Below, piece after piece: positions 24,901-36,701 of a DNA stretch of 64,000 bases. The stretch's first letter is position 1; the number at the start of each line of letters is the position of its first letter. The DNA is taken from NCBI RefSeq assembly GCF_034190915.1, contig NW_026947501.1, forward strand, positions 6,262,001 to 6,326,000, in the 5' to 3' direction. The notes under the pieces were generated by a model. The model worked only from the letters and a program-made list of their open reading frames with translations, was not told the origin of the DNA and searched no databases. This DNA is from Cavia porcellus. Lineage: Eukaryota > Chordata > Mammalia > Rodentia > Caviidae. Position numbers and translations under genes: made by a program.

Positions 24901-26648
24901 AGGCAGTGAGTGGCAATGTAGAATGGAGAAAAGCACCACGGGTTGGTGAGCATGGTGAGGTCAGGAAACATGCGATGGCAATGTAGGAAAGGTTTCTGAA
25001 AAACATCGCAGGTGTTGTGCATTGTAAGTGTTTCTAACAGGCCATTCACTAGTAGGAGTGAGAAAAACATCACGGGGTGGTTTGTATCAGATGCTCTGAA
25101 TTAGGATAGGCAGTGAGTGGCAAAGTAAAATGGAAAAAACACCACGGAGTGGTCAGCATGGGGAGGTCAGGAAACATGCGGTGGCAATGTAGGATAGGAT
25201 TCTGAAAAACATTGCGTGGTGGTGCGCAATGTAAGGGTTTCTAACAGGCCATTCACTAGTAGGAGTGAGAAAAACATCACGGGGTGGTGTGAATCAGATG
25301 TTCTGAATTAGGATAGGCAGTGAGTGGCAATGTATGATGGAGAAAATCACCACAGGGTGGTCAGAATGGGGAGGTAAGGAAACATGCATTGGCAATGTAG
25401 GATAGGTTTCTGAAAAACATCGCCGAGTGGTGCGCATTGTAAGGCTTTATAACAGGCCATTCACTAGAAGCAGTGAGAAAAACATCACTGGGTGGTGTGA
25501 ATCGGAGGGCCTGAATTAGGATAGGCAGTGAGTGGCAATGTAGCATAGAGAAAAGCGCCACGGGGTGGTCAGCATGGGGAGGTCAGGAAACATGCAGTGG
25601 GAATGTAGGATAGGTTTCTGAAACTTATCGCGGGGTGCTGCGCATTGTAAGGGTTTCTAACAGGCCATTCACTACATGAAGTGAGAAAAACATCACAGTG
25701 TGGTTTGAATCGGAGGGCCTGAATCAAGATAGACAGTGAGTGGCAATGTCAGCTGGAGAAAAGCACCACGGGGTGGTTAGCATGTGGATGTCAGGAAACA
25801 TGCAGTGGCAATGTAGGATAGGTTTCTGAAAAACATCGTGGGTGGTGAGTATTGTAAGGCTTTCTAACAGGCCATTTACTAGTACGAGTGAGAAATATAT
25901 CATGGTGTGGTGTGAATCGGATGGCATGCATAAAGATAGACAGTGAGTGTCAATGTAGGATCGAGAAAAGCACCACGGGTTGGTGAGCATGTGGAGGTCA
26001 GGAAACATGCAGTGGCAATATAGGATAGGGTTCTGAAAAACATCGCGGTGTGGTGCTCATTGTAAGGGTTTCCAAAGGATCTTTCACTAGTAGGAGTGGG
26101 AAAAACATCACGGGGTGGTGTGAATCGGAGGGCCTGAATCAGGATAGGCCATGAGTGGCAATAAAGAATGGAGAAATGCACAACGGGGTGGTCAGGATGG
26201 GGAGGTCAGGAAATATGCAGTGGCAATGTAGGATAGCTTTATGAAAATCATCGCTCGGTAATGCGGATTGTAAGGCTTTCTAACAGGCCATTCACTAGTA
26301 GGAGTGAGAAATACATCATGGTGTGGTGTGAATCGGAGGGCATGAATAAAGATAGACAGTGAGTGTCAATGTAGGATCGAGAAAAGCACCACAGGTTGGT
26401 GAGCATGGGGAGGTCAGGAAACATGCAATGGCAATGTAGGATAGGTTTCTGAAAAACATCGCAGGGTGGTGCGCATACTGAGGATTTCTAACATGCCATT
26501 CACAAGTAGGAGTGAAAAAAAAATCACGGGATTGTTTGAATCAGAGGGCCTGAATTAGGATAGGCTGTGAGTGGCAATGTAAGATGGAGATAAGCTCCAG
26601 TGGTTTGTCAGCATGGGGAGGCAAGAAAACATGCAGTGGCAATGTAGA
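21900..26648 (+). repeat. Diverged relative of 30.4-35.7 kb block
   Basis: The order of monomer types matches 30400-35740. The offset is 8516 at 21972-22900, 8724 near 23091, 9061 at 23700-24940, 9267 near 25724, and 8850 near 26541. The steps mark monomers gained or lost, including the 336-bp patch near 32.2 kb that is absent here. There are more differences than between the 10-kb tandem copies, so this relation is older. It also keeps a monomer type (TTTCCAAAGGATCTTTCACT near 26065) shared with 4005, 30015 and 40109. Confidence 0.75.
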
Positions 26649-29600
26649 ATAGGTTTCTGATAAACATCGCTGGGTGGTGCGCATTGTAAGGGTTTCTAAC
26701 AGGCCATTCACTAGTAGGAGTGAGAACAACATCATGGGGTGGTGTGAATTGGAGGGCCTGAATTAGGATAGGCATTGAGTGGCAATGTAGGATGGAGAAA
26801 AGCACCACAGGGTGGTCAGCATGGGGAGGTGAGGAAACATTCAGTGGCAATGTTGGATAGGTTTCGGGAAAAAAAAGTGGGGTAGTGCGCATTGTAAGGC
26901 TTTCTAACAGGGCATTCACTACTAGGAGTGAGCAAAACATAACGGTGTGTTGTGAATCGGAGGGCCTGAATTAGAATAGGCAGTGAGTGCCAATGCAGGA
27001 TAGAGAAAATCACCATGGTGTGGTCAGCATGGGGAGGTCACAAACATGCAGTGTCAATGTAGGATAGGTTTCTGAAAAACATCGCGGGGTGGTGCGCATC
27101 AAAACGGTTTCTAACAGGCCATTCACTAGTAGGAGTGAGTAAAACATCACAGCATAGTTTGAATCAGAGGGCCTGAATCAGGATAGGCAGTGAGTGGCAA
27201 TGTAGGATGGAGAAAAGCCCCATGGTGTGGTCAGCATTGGGAGGTCAGGAAACATGCAGTGTCAATGTAGGATAGGTTTCTGAAAAACATCGTGGGTGGT
27301 GAGTATTGTAAGGGTTTCTAACAGGGCATTCACTGGAAGGAGTGAGAAAAAGATCACGGGGTGGTGTGACTCGAAGGGCCTGAATTATGATAGGCAGTGT
27401 GTGGCAATGTAGGAAAGAGAAAAGCACCATGGGGTGGTCAGCATGCTGAGGTCAGGAAACATGCAGTAGCAATGTAGGAGAGCTTTCTGAAAAACATCGG
27501 GGGGTGGTGCGCATTGTTAGTGTTTCTAACAGGCCATTCACTAGGAGAAGTGATAAAAACATCACAGGGTGGTGTGAATCGGAGGGCCTGAATCAGGATA
27601 TACAGTGAGTGGCAATGTAGGATGGAGAAAAGCACCATGGCGTGGTCAAGATGGTGAGGTCAGGAAACATGCAGTGGCAATGTAGGAGAGGTTTCTGAAA
27701 AACATCGCCGGGTGGTGCGCATTGTAAGGCTTTCTAACAGAGCATTCACTAGTAGGGGTGAGAAAAACATCATGAGGTGGTGTGAATCGGAGGGCTTGAA
27801 TTTGGATAGGCAGTGAGTGCTAACGTAAAATAGAGAAAAGCACCTCGGTGTGGTCAGTATGTTGAGGTGAAGAAACATGCAGTGGCAATGTAGGATAGGT
27901 TTCTGGAAAACATCGCGGGGTGGTGCGCATTATAAAGGTTTCTAAAAGGCCATTCACTAGTAGGAGTGAGAAAAATATAACGGAGTGGTGTGAAACAGAG
28001 GGCCTGATTCAGGATAGGCAGTGAGTGGCAATGTAGGATGGAGAAAAGCACCACGGTGTGGACAGAATGGGGAGGTCAGGAAACATGCAGTGTCAATGTA
28101 GGATAGGTTTCTGAAAAACATCTCGCGTGGTGAGAATTGTAAGGGTTTCTAACAGGGCATTCACTGGAAGGAGTGAGAAAAAGATCACGGGGTGGTTTGA
28201 ATCGAAGGGCCTGAATTATGATAGGCAGTGTGTGGCAATGTAGGAAGGAGAAAAGCACCATGGGGTGGTCAGCATGGGGAGGTCAGGAAACATGCTGTGG
28301 CAATGTAGGACAGGTTTCTGAAAAACATCGGGGGGTGGTGCGCATTGTTAGTGTTTCTAACAGGCCATTCACTAGAAGAAGTTATAAAAACATCACAGGG
28401 TGGTGTGAATTGGAGGGCCTGAATCAGGATAGGCAGAGAGTGGCAATGTAGGATGGAGAAAAGCACCATGGCGTGGTCAAGATGGTGAGGTCAGGAAACA
28501 TGCAGTGGCAATGTAGGATAGGTTTCTGAAAAACATCGGGGGGTGGGGCTCATTGTAAGGGTTTCTAACAGGCCATTCACTAGTAGCAGTGAGAAATACA
28601 TCATGTTGTGGTGTGAATCGGAGGGCCTGAATCAAGATAGACAGTGAGTGGCAATGTCGGATGGAGAAAAGCACCACGGGGTTGTCAGCATCGGGAGGTC
28701 AGGAAACATGCAGTAGGAATGTAGGATAGGTTTCTGAAAAACATCGCGGGGTGGTGCTCATTGCAAGGGTTTCCAAAAGGCCTTTAACTAGTAGGAGTGA
28801 GAAATACATCATGGTGTGGTGTGAATCGGAGGGTCTGAATTAGAATAAGCATTGAGTGTCAATGCAGGATGGAGAAACGCACCACAGGGTGCTCAGCATG
28901 GGGAGGTGAGGAAACATGCAGTGGCAATGTAGGATAGGTTTCTGAAAAAAAAATGTGGGGTGGTGCGCATTGTAAGGGTTTCTAACAGGCCATTCACTAG
29001 TAGGAGTGAGAAAAACATCACGGGGTGGTGTGAATCGGAGGGCCTGAATTAGGATAGGCAGTGAGTGGCAATGTAGGATGGAGAAAAGCACCACGGGGTG
29101 GGTGTCATGGGGATGTCAGGAAACATGCAATGGCAATGTTGGATAGGTTTCTGAAAAACATTGCGTGTTGGTGTGCATTGTAAGGCGTTCTAACAAGCCA
29201 TTCACAAGTAGGAGTGAAAAAACATCACGGGGTGGTTTGAATCAGATGCTCTCAATTAGGATAGGCAGTGAGTGGCAATGTAAAATGGAAAAAACCCCAC
29301 GGCGTGGTCAGCATGGGGAGGTCAGGAAACATGCGGTGGCAATGTAGGATAGGATTCTGAAAAACATCGCGTGGTGGTGCGCAATGTAAGGGTTTCAAAA
29401 AGGCCATTCACTAGTAGGAGTGAGAAAAATATCACGGGGTGGTGTGAATCAGATGTTCTGAATTAGGATAGGCAGTGAGTGGCAATGTATGATGGAGAAA
29501 AGCACCACAGGGTGGTCAGCATGGGGAGGTAAGGAAACATGCATTGGCAATGTAGGATAGGTTTCTGAAAAACATCGCCAGGTGGTACGCCTTGTAAGGC

Positions 29601-32124
29601 TTTATAACAGGCCATTCACAAGAAGCAGTGAGAAAAACATCACCGGGTGCTGTGAATCGGAGGGCCTGAATTAGGATAGGCAGTGAGTGGCAATGTAGCA
29701 TAGAGAAAAGCACCACGGGGTGGTCAGCATGGGGATGTCAGGAAACATGCGGTGGGAATGTAGGATAGGTTTCTGAAACATATCGCGGGGTGCTGCGCAT
29801 TGTAAGGGTTTCTAACAGGCCATTCACTAGATGAAGTGAGAAAAACATCACAGGGTGGTGTGAATCGGAGGGCCTGAATCAAGATAGACAGTGAGTGGCA
29901 ATGTCAGCTTGAGAAAAGCACCATGGGGTGGTTAGCATGTGGATGTCAGGAAACATGCAGTGGCAATATAGGATAGGGTTTTGAAAAACATCGCGGTGTG
30001 GTGCTCATTGTAATGGTTTCCAAAGGATCTTTCACTAGTAGGAGTGGGAAAAACATCACTGGGTGGTGTGAATCGGAGGGCCTGAATCAGGATAGGCCGT
30101 GAGTGGCAATGAAGAATGGAGAAAAGCACAACGGGGTGGTCAGGATGGGGAGGTCAGGAAACATGCAGTGGCAATGTAGCATAGCTTTCTGAAAAACTTC
30201 GCTCGGTAGTGCGGATTGTAAGGCTTTTTAAGAGGCCATTCACTAGTAGGAGTGAGAAATACATCATGGTGTGGTGTGAATCGGAGGGCCTGAATCAAGA
30301 TAGACAGTGAGTGGCAATGTAGGATCAGAAATGCACCACGGGTTGATGAGCATGGGGAGGTCAGGAAACATGCAATGGCAATGTAGGATACGTTTCTGAA
30401 AAACATCGCAGGGTGGTGCGCATACTAAGGATTTCTAACGTGCCATTCACAAGTAGGAGTGAAAAAAGCATCACGGGATGGTGTGAATCAGAGGGCCTGA
30501 ATTAGGATAGGCTGTGATTGGCAATGTAAGATGGAGAAAAGCACCTGGAGTTTTTCAGCATGGGGAGGCAAGGAAACATGCAGTGGCAATGTAGAATAAG
30601 TTTCTGATAAACATCGCTGGGTGGTGCGCATGGTAAGGGTTTCTAACAGGCCATTCACTAGTAGGAGTGAGAACAACATCACGGGGTGGTGTGAATGGGA
30701 GGGCCGGAATTAGGATAGGCACTGAGTGGCAATGTAGGATGGAGAAAAGCACCACAGGGTGGTCAGCATGGGGAGGTGAGGAAACATGCAGTGGCAATGT
30801 AGGATAGGTTTCTTGAAAAAAAGTGGGGTAGAGCGCATTGTAAGGCTTTCTAACAGTCAATTCACTAGAAGAAGTGAGAAAAACATCACGGGTGGTGTGA
30901 ATCGGAGGGCCTAAATTAGGATAGGCAGTGAGTGGCAATATAGGATAGAGAAAAGCACCATAGGGTGGTCATCATGGGGAGGTCAGGAAACATGCATTGG
31001 CAATGTAGGATAGGTTTCTGAAAAACATCGCTGGGTGGTGCGCATTGTAAGGCTTTATAACAGGCCATTCACTAGAAGCAGTGAGAAAAACATCACAGGG
31101 TGGTGTGAATCGGAGGGCCTGAATTAGGATAGGCAGTGAGTGGCAATGTAGCATAGAGAAAAGCGCCACGGGGTGGTCAGCATGGGGAGGTCAGGAAACA
31201 TGCAGTGGGAATGTAGGATAGGTTTCTGAAAAACATCGCCGGGTGGTGCGCATAGTAAGGCTTTCTAACAGGGCATTCACTAGTAGGAGTGAGCAAAACA
31301 TAATGGGGTGGTGTGAATCGGAGGGCCTGAATTTGGATAGGGAGTGAGTGGTTACGTAAAATGGAGAAAAGCACCTTGGTGTGGTCAGTATGGGGAGGTG
31401 AGGAAACATGCAGTGGCAGTGTAGGATAGGTTTCTGGAAAATATCGCGGGGTGGTGCGCATTATAATGGTTTCTAACAGGCCATTCACAAGTAGGTGTGA
31501 GAAAAATATAACAGAGTGGTGTGAATCGGAGGGCATGATTCAGGATAGGCAGTGAGTGGCAATGTAGGATGGAGAAAAGCACCACGGGTTGGTCAGGATG
31601 GGGAGGTCAGGAAACATGCAGTGGCAATGCAGGATCGGTTTCTGAAAAACATCGCGGGGTTGGGCGCATTGTAAGGATATCTAACAGTCCATTCACTAGT
31701 AGGAGTGAGAAATACATCATGGTGTGGTGTGAATCGGAGGGCCTGAATCAAGTTATACAGTGATTGGCAATGTAGAAGGGAGAAAAGCACCACGGGTTGG
31801 TGAGCATGGGGAGTTCAGGAAACATGCAGTGGCAAGTAGGATAGTTTTCTGAAAAACATCACGGGTTGGTGCCCATTGTAAGGGTTTCTAACAGGCCATT
31901 CACTAGTAGGAGTGAGAAAAACATCACGGGGTGATGTGAATCGGAGGGCCTGATTTATGATAGGCAATGAGTGGCAATGCAGGATAGAGAAAAGCACCAC
32001 GGTGTGGTCAGCATGTGGAGGTCAGGAAACATGCAGTGTCAATGTAGCATAGGTTTCTGGAAAACATCGCAGGGTGGTGCGCATTGTAACGGTTTCTAAC
32101 AGGCCATTCACTAGTAGGAGTGAG

Positions 32125-32460
32125 AAAACCATCACAGCGTGGTTTGAATCAGAGGACCTGAATCAAGATAGGCAGTGAGTGGCAATGAGAAAAACATTGC
32201 GGGGTGGTGTGCATTGTAAGGCTTTCTAACAAGCCATTCACAAGTAGGAGTATAAAAACATCACGGGGTGGTGTGAATCGGAGTGCCTGAATTAGGATAG
32301 GCAGTGAGTGGCAATGTAGAATGGAGAAAAGCACCACGGGTTGGTGAGCATGGTGAGGTCAGGAAACATGCGATGGCAATGTAGGAAAGGTTTCTGAAAA
32401 ACATCGCAGGTGTTGTGCATTGTAAGTGTTTCTAACAGGCCATTCACTAGTAGGAGTGAG
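32125..32460 (+). repeat. 336-bp inserted patch with non-canonical sub-unit junction
   Basis: The string AAAACCATCACAGCGTGGTT followed by TGAATCAGAGGACCTGAATC occurs at 32125 and again at 32461, offset 336. The corresponding older block near 23405 has it once. The extra DNA starts with a fused join at about 32188, where GTGGCAATG of sub-unit 3 runs straight into AGAAAAACATTGCGG of sub-unit 1. About 78 bp that normally separate these are missing. The patch then matches the monomer pair at 24793-25058, with one difference seen. This looks like conversion or template switching from a different monomer type. The same structure is present in the second 10-kb copy. Confidence 0.8.
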
Positions 32461-34627
32461 AAAACCATCACAGCGTGGTTTGAATCAGAGGACCTGAATC
32501 AGGATAGGCAGTGAGTGGCAATGTAGGACGGAGAAAAGCACCACGATGTGGTCAGCATGGGGAGGTCAGGAAACATGCAGTGTCATTGTACGATAGGTTT
32601 CTGAAAAACATCGCGGATGGTGAGAATTGTAAAGGTTTCTAACAGGGCATTCACTGGAAGGAGTGAGAAAAAGATCACAGGGTGGTGTGAATCGAAGGGC
32701 CTGAATTATGATAGGCAGTGAGTGGCAATGTAGGAAGGAGAAAAGAACCATGGGGTGGTCTGCATGGGGAGGTCAGGAAACATGCAGTGGCAATGTAGGA
32801 CAGGTTTCTGAAAAACATCGGGGGGGTGGTGCGCATTGTTAGTGTTTGTAACAGGCCATTCACTAGGAGAAGTTATAAAAACATAACAGGGTGGTGTGAA
32901 TCGGAGGGCCTGAATCAGGATAGGCAGTGAGTGGCAATGTAGGATGGAGAAAAGCACCATGGCGTGGTCAAGATGGTGAGGTCAGGAAACATGCAGTGGC
33001 AATGTAGGATAGGTTTCTGAAAAACATCGGGGGGTGGGGCTCATTGTAAGGGTTTCTAACAGGCCATTCACTAGTAGCAGTGAGAAATACATCATCTTGT
33101 GGTGTGAATCTGAGGGCCTGAATCAAGATAGACAGTGAGTGGCAATGTCGGATGGAGAAAAGCACAACGGGGTGGTCAGCATGGGGAGGTCAGGAAACAT
33201 GTAGTAGCAATGTAGGATAGGTTTCTGAAAAATATCGCGGGGTGGTGCTCATTGCAAGGGTTTCTAAAAGGCCTTTAACTAGTACGAGTGAGAAATGCAT
33301 CATGGTGTGGTGTGAATCATGGGGGCCTGAATTAGAATAAGCATTGAGTGTCAATGCAGGATGGAGAAAAGCACCACAGGGTGGTCAGCATGGGGAGGTG
33401 AGGAAACATGCAATGGCAATGTAGGATAGGTTTCTGAAAAAAAAATTTGGGGTGGAGCGCATTGTAAGTGTTTCTAACAGGCCATTCACTAGTAAGAGTG
33501 AGAAAAACATCACGGGGTGGTGTGAATCGGAAAGCCTGAATTAGGATAGGCAGTGAGTGCAATGTAGGATGGAGAAAAGCAAAACGGGGTGGTCAGCATG
33601 GGGAGGTCAGGAAACATGCATTGGCAATGTAGGATACGTTTCTGAAAAACATCGCCGGGTGTTGCGCATTGTAAGGCTGTCTAACAGGCCATTCACTAGA
33701 AGGAGTGAAAAAAAAATCACGGGGTGGTGTAAATTGGAGGGCCTGAATTAGTATATGCAGTGAGTGGTAATGAAGAATGCAGAAAAGCACCACGCGGTGG
33801 TCAACATGGGGAGGTCAGGAAACATGCAATGGCAATGTTGGATAGGTTTCTGAAAAACATTGCGGGGTGGTGCGCATTGTAAGGCTTTCTAACAAGCCAT
33901 TCACAAGTAGGAGTATAAAAACATCACGGGGTGGTGTGAATCGGAGTGCCTGAATTAGGATAGGCAGTGAGTGGCAATGTAGAATGGAGAAAAGCACCAC
34001 GGGTTGGTGAGCATGGTGAGGTCAGGAAACATGCGATGGCAATGTAGGAAAGGTTTCTGAAAAACATTGCGGGGTGGTGCGCATTGTAAGGCTTTCTAAC
34101 AAGCCATTCAAAAGTAGGAGTATAAAAACGTCACGGGTGGTGTGAATCGGAGTGCCTGAATTAGGATAGGCAGTGAGTGGCAATGTAGAATGGAGAAAAG
34201 CACCACGGGTTCGTGAGCATGGTGAGGTCAGGAAACATGCGATGGCAATGTAGGAAAGGTTTCTGAAAAACATCGCAGGTGTTGTGCATTGTAAGTGTTT
34301 CTAACAGGCCATTCACTAGTAGGAGTGAGAAAAACATCACGGGGTGGTTTGTATCAGATGCTCTGAATTAGGATAAGCAGTGAGTGGCAATGTAAAATGG
34401 AAAAAACACCACGGAGTGGTCAGCATGGGGAGGTCAGGAAACATGCGGTGGCAATGTAGGATAGGATTCTGAAAAACATTGCGTGGTGGTGCGCAATGTA
34501 AGGGTTTCAAACAGGCCATTCACTAGTAGGAGTGAGAAAAACATCACGGGGTGGTGTGAATCAGATGTTCTGAATTAGGATAGGCAGTGAGTGGCAATGT
34601 ATGATGGAGAAAATCAACACAGGGTGG

Positions 34628-36701
34628 TCAGAATGGGGAGGTCAGGAAACATGCATTGGCAATGTAGGATAGGTTTCTGAAAAACATCGCCGGGTGTTGC
34701 GCATTGTAAGGCTTTATAACAGGCCATTCACTAGAAGCAGTGAGAAAAACATCACCGGGTGGTGTGAATCGGAGGGCCTGAATTAGAATAGGCAGTCAGT
34801 GGCAATGTAGCATAGAGAAAAGCGCCACGGGGTGGTCAGCATGGGGAGGTCAGGAAACATGCAGTGGGAATATAGGATAGGTTTCTGAAACTTATCGCGG
34901 GGTGCTGCGCATTGTAAGGGTTTCTAACAGGCCATTCACTACATGAAGTGAGAAAAACATCACAGGGTGGTTTGAATCGGAGGGCCTGAATCAAGATAGA
35001 CAGTGAGTGGCAATGTCAGCTGGAGAAAAGCACCACGGGGTGGTTAGCATGTGGATGTCAGGAAACATGCAGTGGCAATGTAGGATAGGTTTCTGAAAAA
35101 CATCGTGGGTGGTGAGTATTGTAAGGCTTTCTAACAGGCCATTCACTAGTAGGAGCGAGAAATACATCATGGTGTGGTGTGAATCGGAAGGCATGCATAA
35201 AGATAGACAGTGAGTGTCAATGTAGGATCGAGAAAAGCACCACGGGTTGGTGAGCATGTGGAGGTCAGGAAACATGCAATGGCAATGTAGGATAGGTTTC
35301 TGAAAAACATCGCAGGGTGGTGCGCATACTAAGCATTTCTAACATGGCATTCACAAGTAGGAGTGAAAAAAAATCACGGGATGGTTTGAATCAGAGGGCC
35401 TGAATTAGGATAGGCTGTGAGTGGCAATGTAAGATGGAGAAAAGCACCAGGGGTTTGTCAGCATGGGGAGGCAAGAAAACATGCAGTGGCAATGTAGAAT
35501 AGGTTTCTGTTAAACATCGCTGGGTGGTGCGCATTGTAAGGGTTTCTAACAGGCCATTCACTAGTAGGAGTGAGAACAACATCATGGGGTGGTGTGAATT
35601 GGAGGGCCTGAATTAGGATAGGCATTGAGTGGCAATGTAGGATGGAGAAAAGCACCACAGGGTGGTCAGCAGGGGGAGGTGAGGAAACATGCAGTGGCAA
35701 TGTAGGATAGGTTTCGGGGAAAAAAAGTGGGGTAGTGCGCATTGTAAGGCTTTCTAACAGGGCATTCACTACTAGGAGTGAGCAAAACATAACGGGGTGG
35801 TGTGAATCGGAGGGCCTGAATTAGAATAGGCAGTGAGTGGCAATGCAGGATAGAGAGAATCACCATGGTGTGGTCAGCATGGGGAGGTCACAAACATGCA
35901 GTGTCAATGTAGGATAGGTTTCTGAAAAACATCGCGGGGTGGTGCGCATCGTAACGGTTTCTAACAGGCCATTCACTAGTAGGAGTGAGTACAACATCAC
36001 AGCATGGTTTGAATCAGAGGGCCTGAATCAGGATAGGCAGTGAGTGGCAATGTAGGTAGGAGAAAAGCACCACGGTGTGGTCATCATGGGGAGGTCAGGA
36101 AACATGCAATGGCAATGTTGGATAGGTTTCTGAAAAACATTGCGGGGTGGTGCGCATTGTAAGGCTTTCTAACAAGCCATTCACAAGTAGGAGTATAAAA
36201 ACATCATGGGGTGGTGTGAATCGGAGTGCCTGAATTAGGATAGGCAGTGAGTGGCAATGTAGAATGGAGAAAAGCACCACGTGTTGGTGAGCATGGTGAG
36301 GTCAGGAAACATGCGATGGCAATGTAGGAAAGGTTTCTGAAAAACATCGCAGGTGTTGTGCATTGTAAGTGTTTCTAACAGGCCATTCACTAGTAGGAGT
36401 GAGAAAAACATCACGGGGTGGTTTGTATCAGATGCTCTGAATTAGGATAGGCAGTGAGTGGCAATGTAAAATGGAAAAAACACCACGGATTGGTCAGCAT
36501 GGGGAGGTCAGGAAACATGCGGTGGCAATGTAGGATAGGATTCTGAAAAACATTGCATGGTGGAGCGCAATGTAAGGGTTTCAAACAGGCCATTCACTAG
36601 TAGGAGTGAGAAAAACATCACGGGGTGGTGTGAATCAGATGTTCTGAATTAGGATAGGCAGTGAGTGGCAAAGTATGATGGAGAAAATCACCACAGGGTG
36701 G
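34628..36701 (+). repeat. HOR unit S (2074 bp), in 10-kb copy 1
   Basis: This is the first clear 2074-bp higher-order unit, phased on the monomer with TCGCCGGGTGTTGCGCATTG and CACTAGAAGCAGTGAG. About ten monomers follow in fixed order: the GAAACTTATCGCGGGGTGCT type, TCAGCTGGAG, GGTGGTGAGTATTG, GGCATGCATAAAGATAG, AATCACGGGATGG, TTCTGTTAAACATC, the A-run type, AGTGAGTACAACATC, GAGTATAAAAACATC and the GTTTGTATCAGATGC type. The length is 6 less than 10 x 208 because of small monomer-specific indels. Confidence 0.85.

Noticed and set aside
32125..32460. Mobile element at the 336-bp insertion with direct repeats.
   Set aside because: The inserted bases are satellite monomers found elsewhere in the array, and the long flanking repeat is itself monomer sequence. 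Conversion or template switching fits better.
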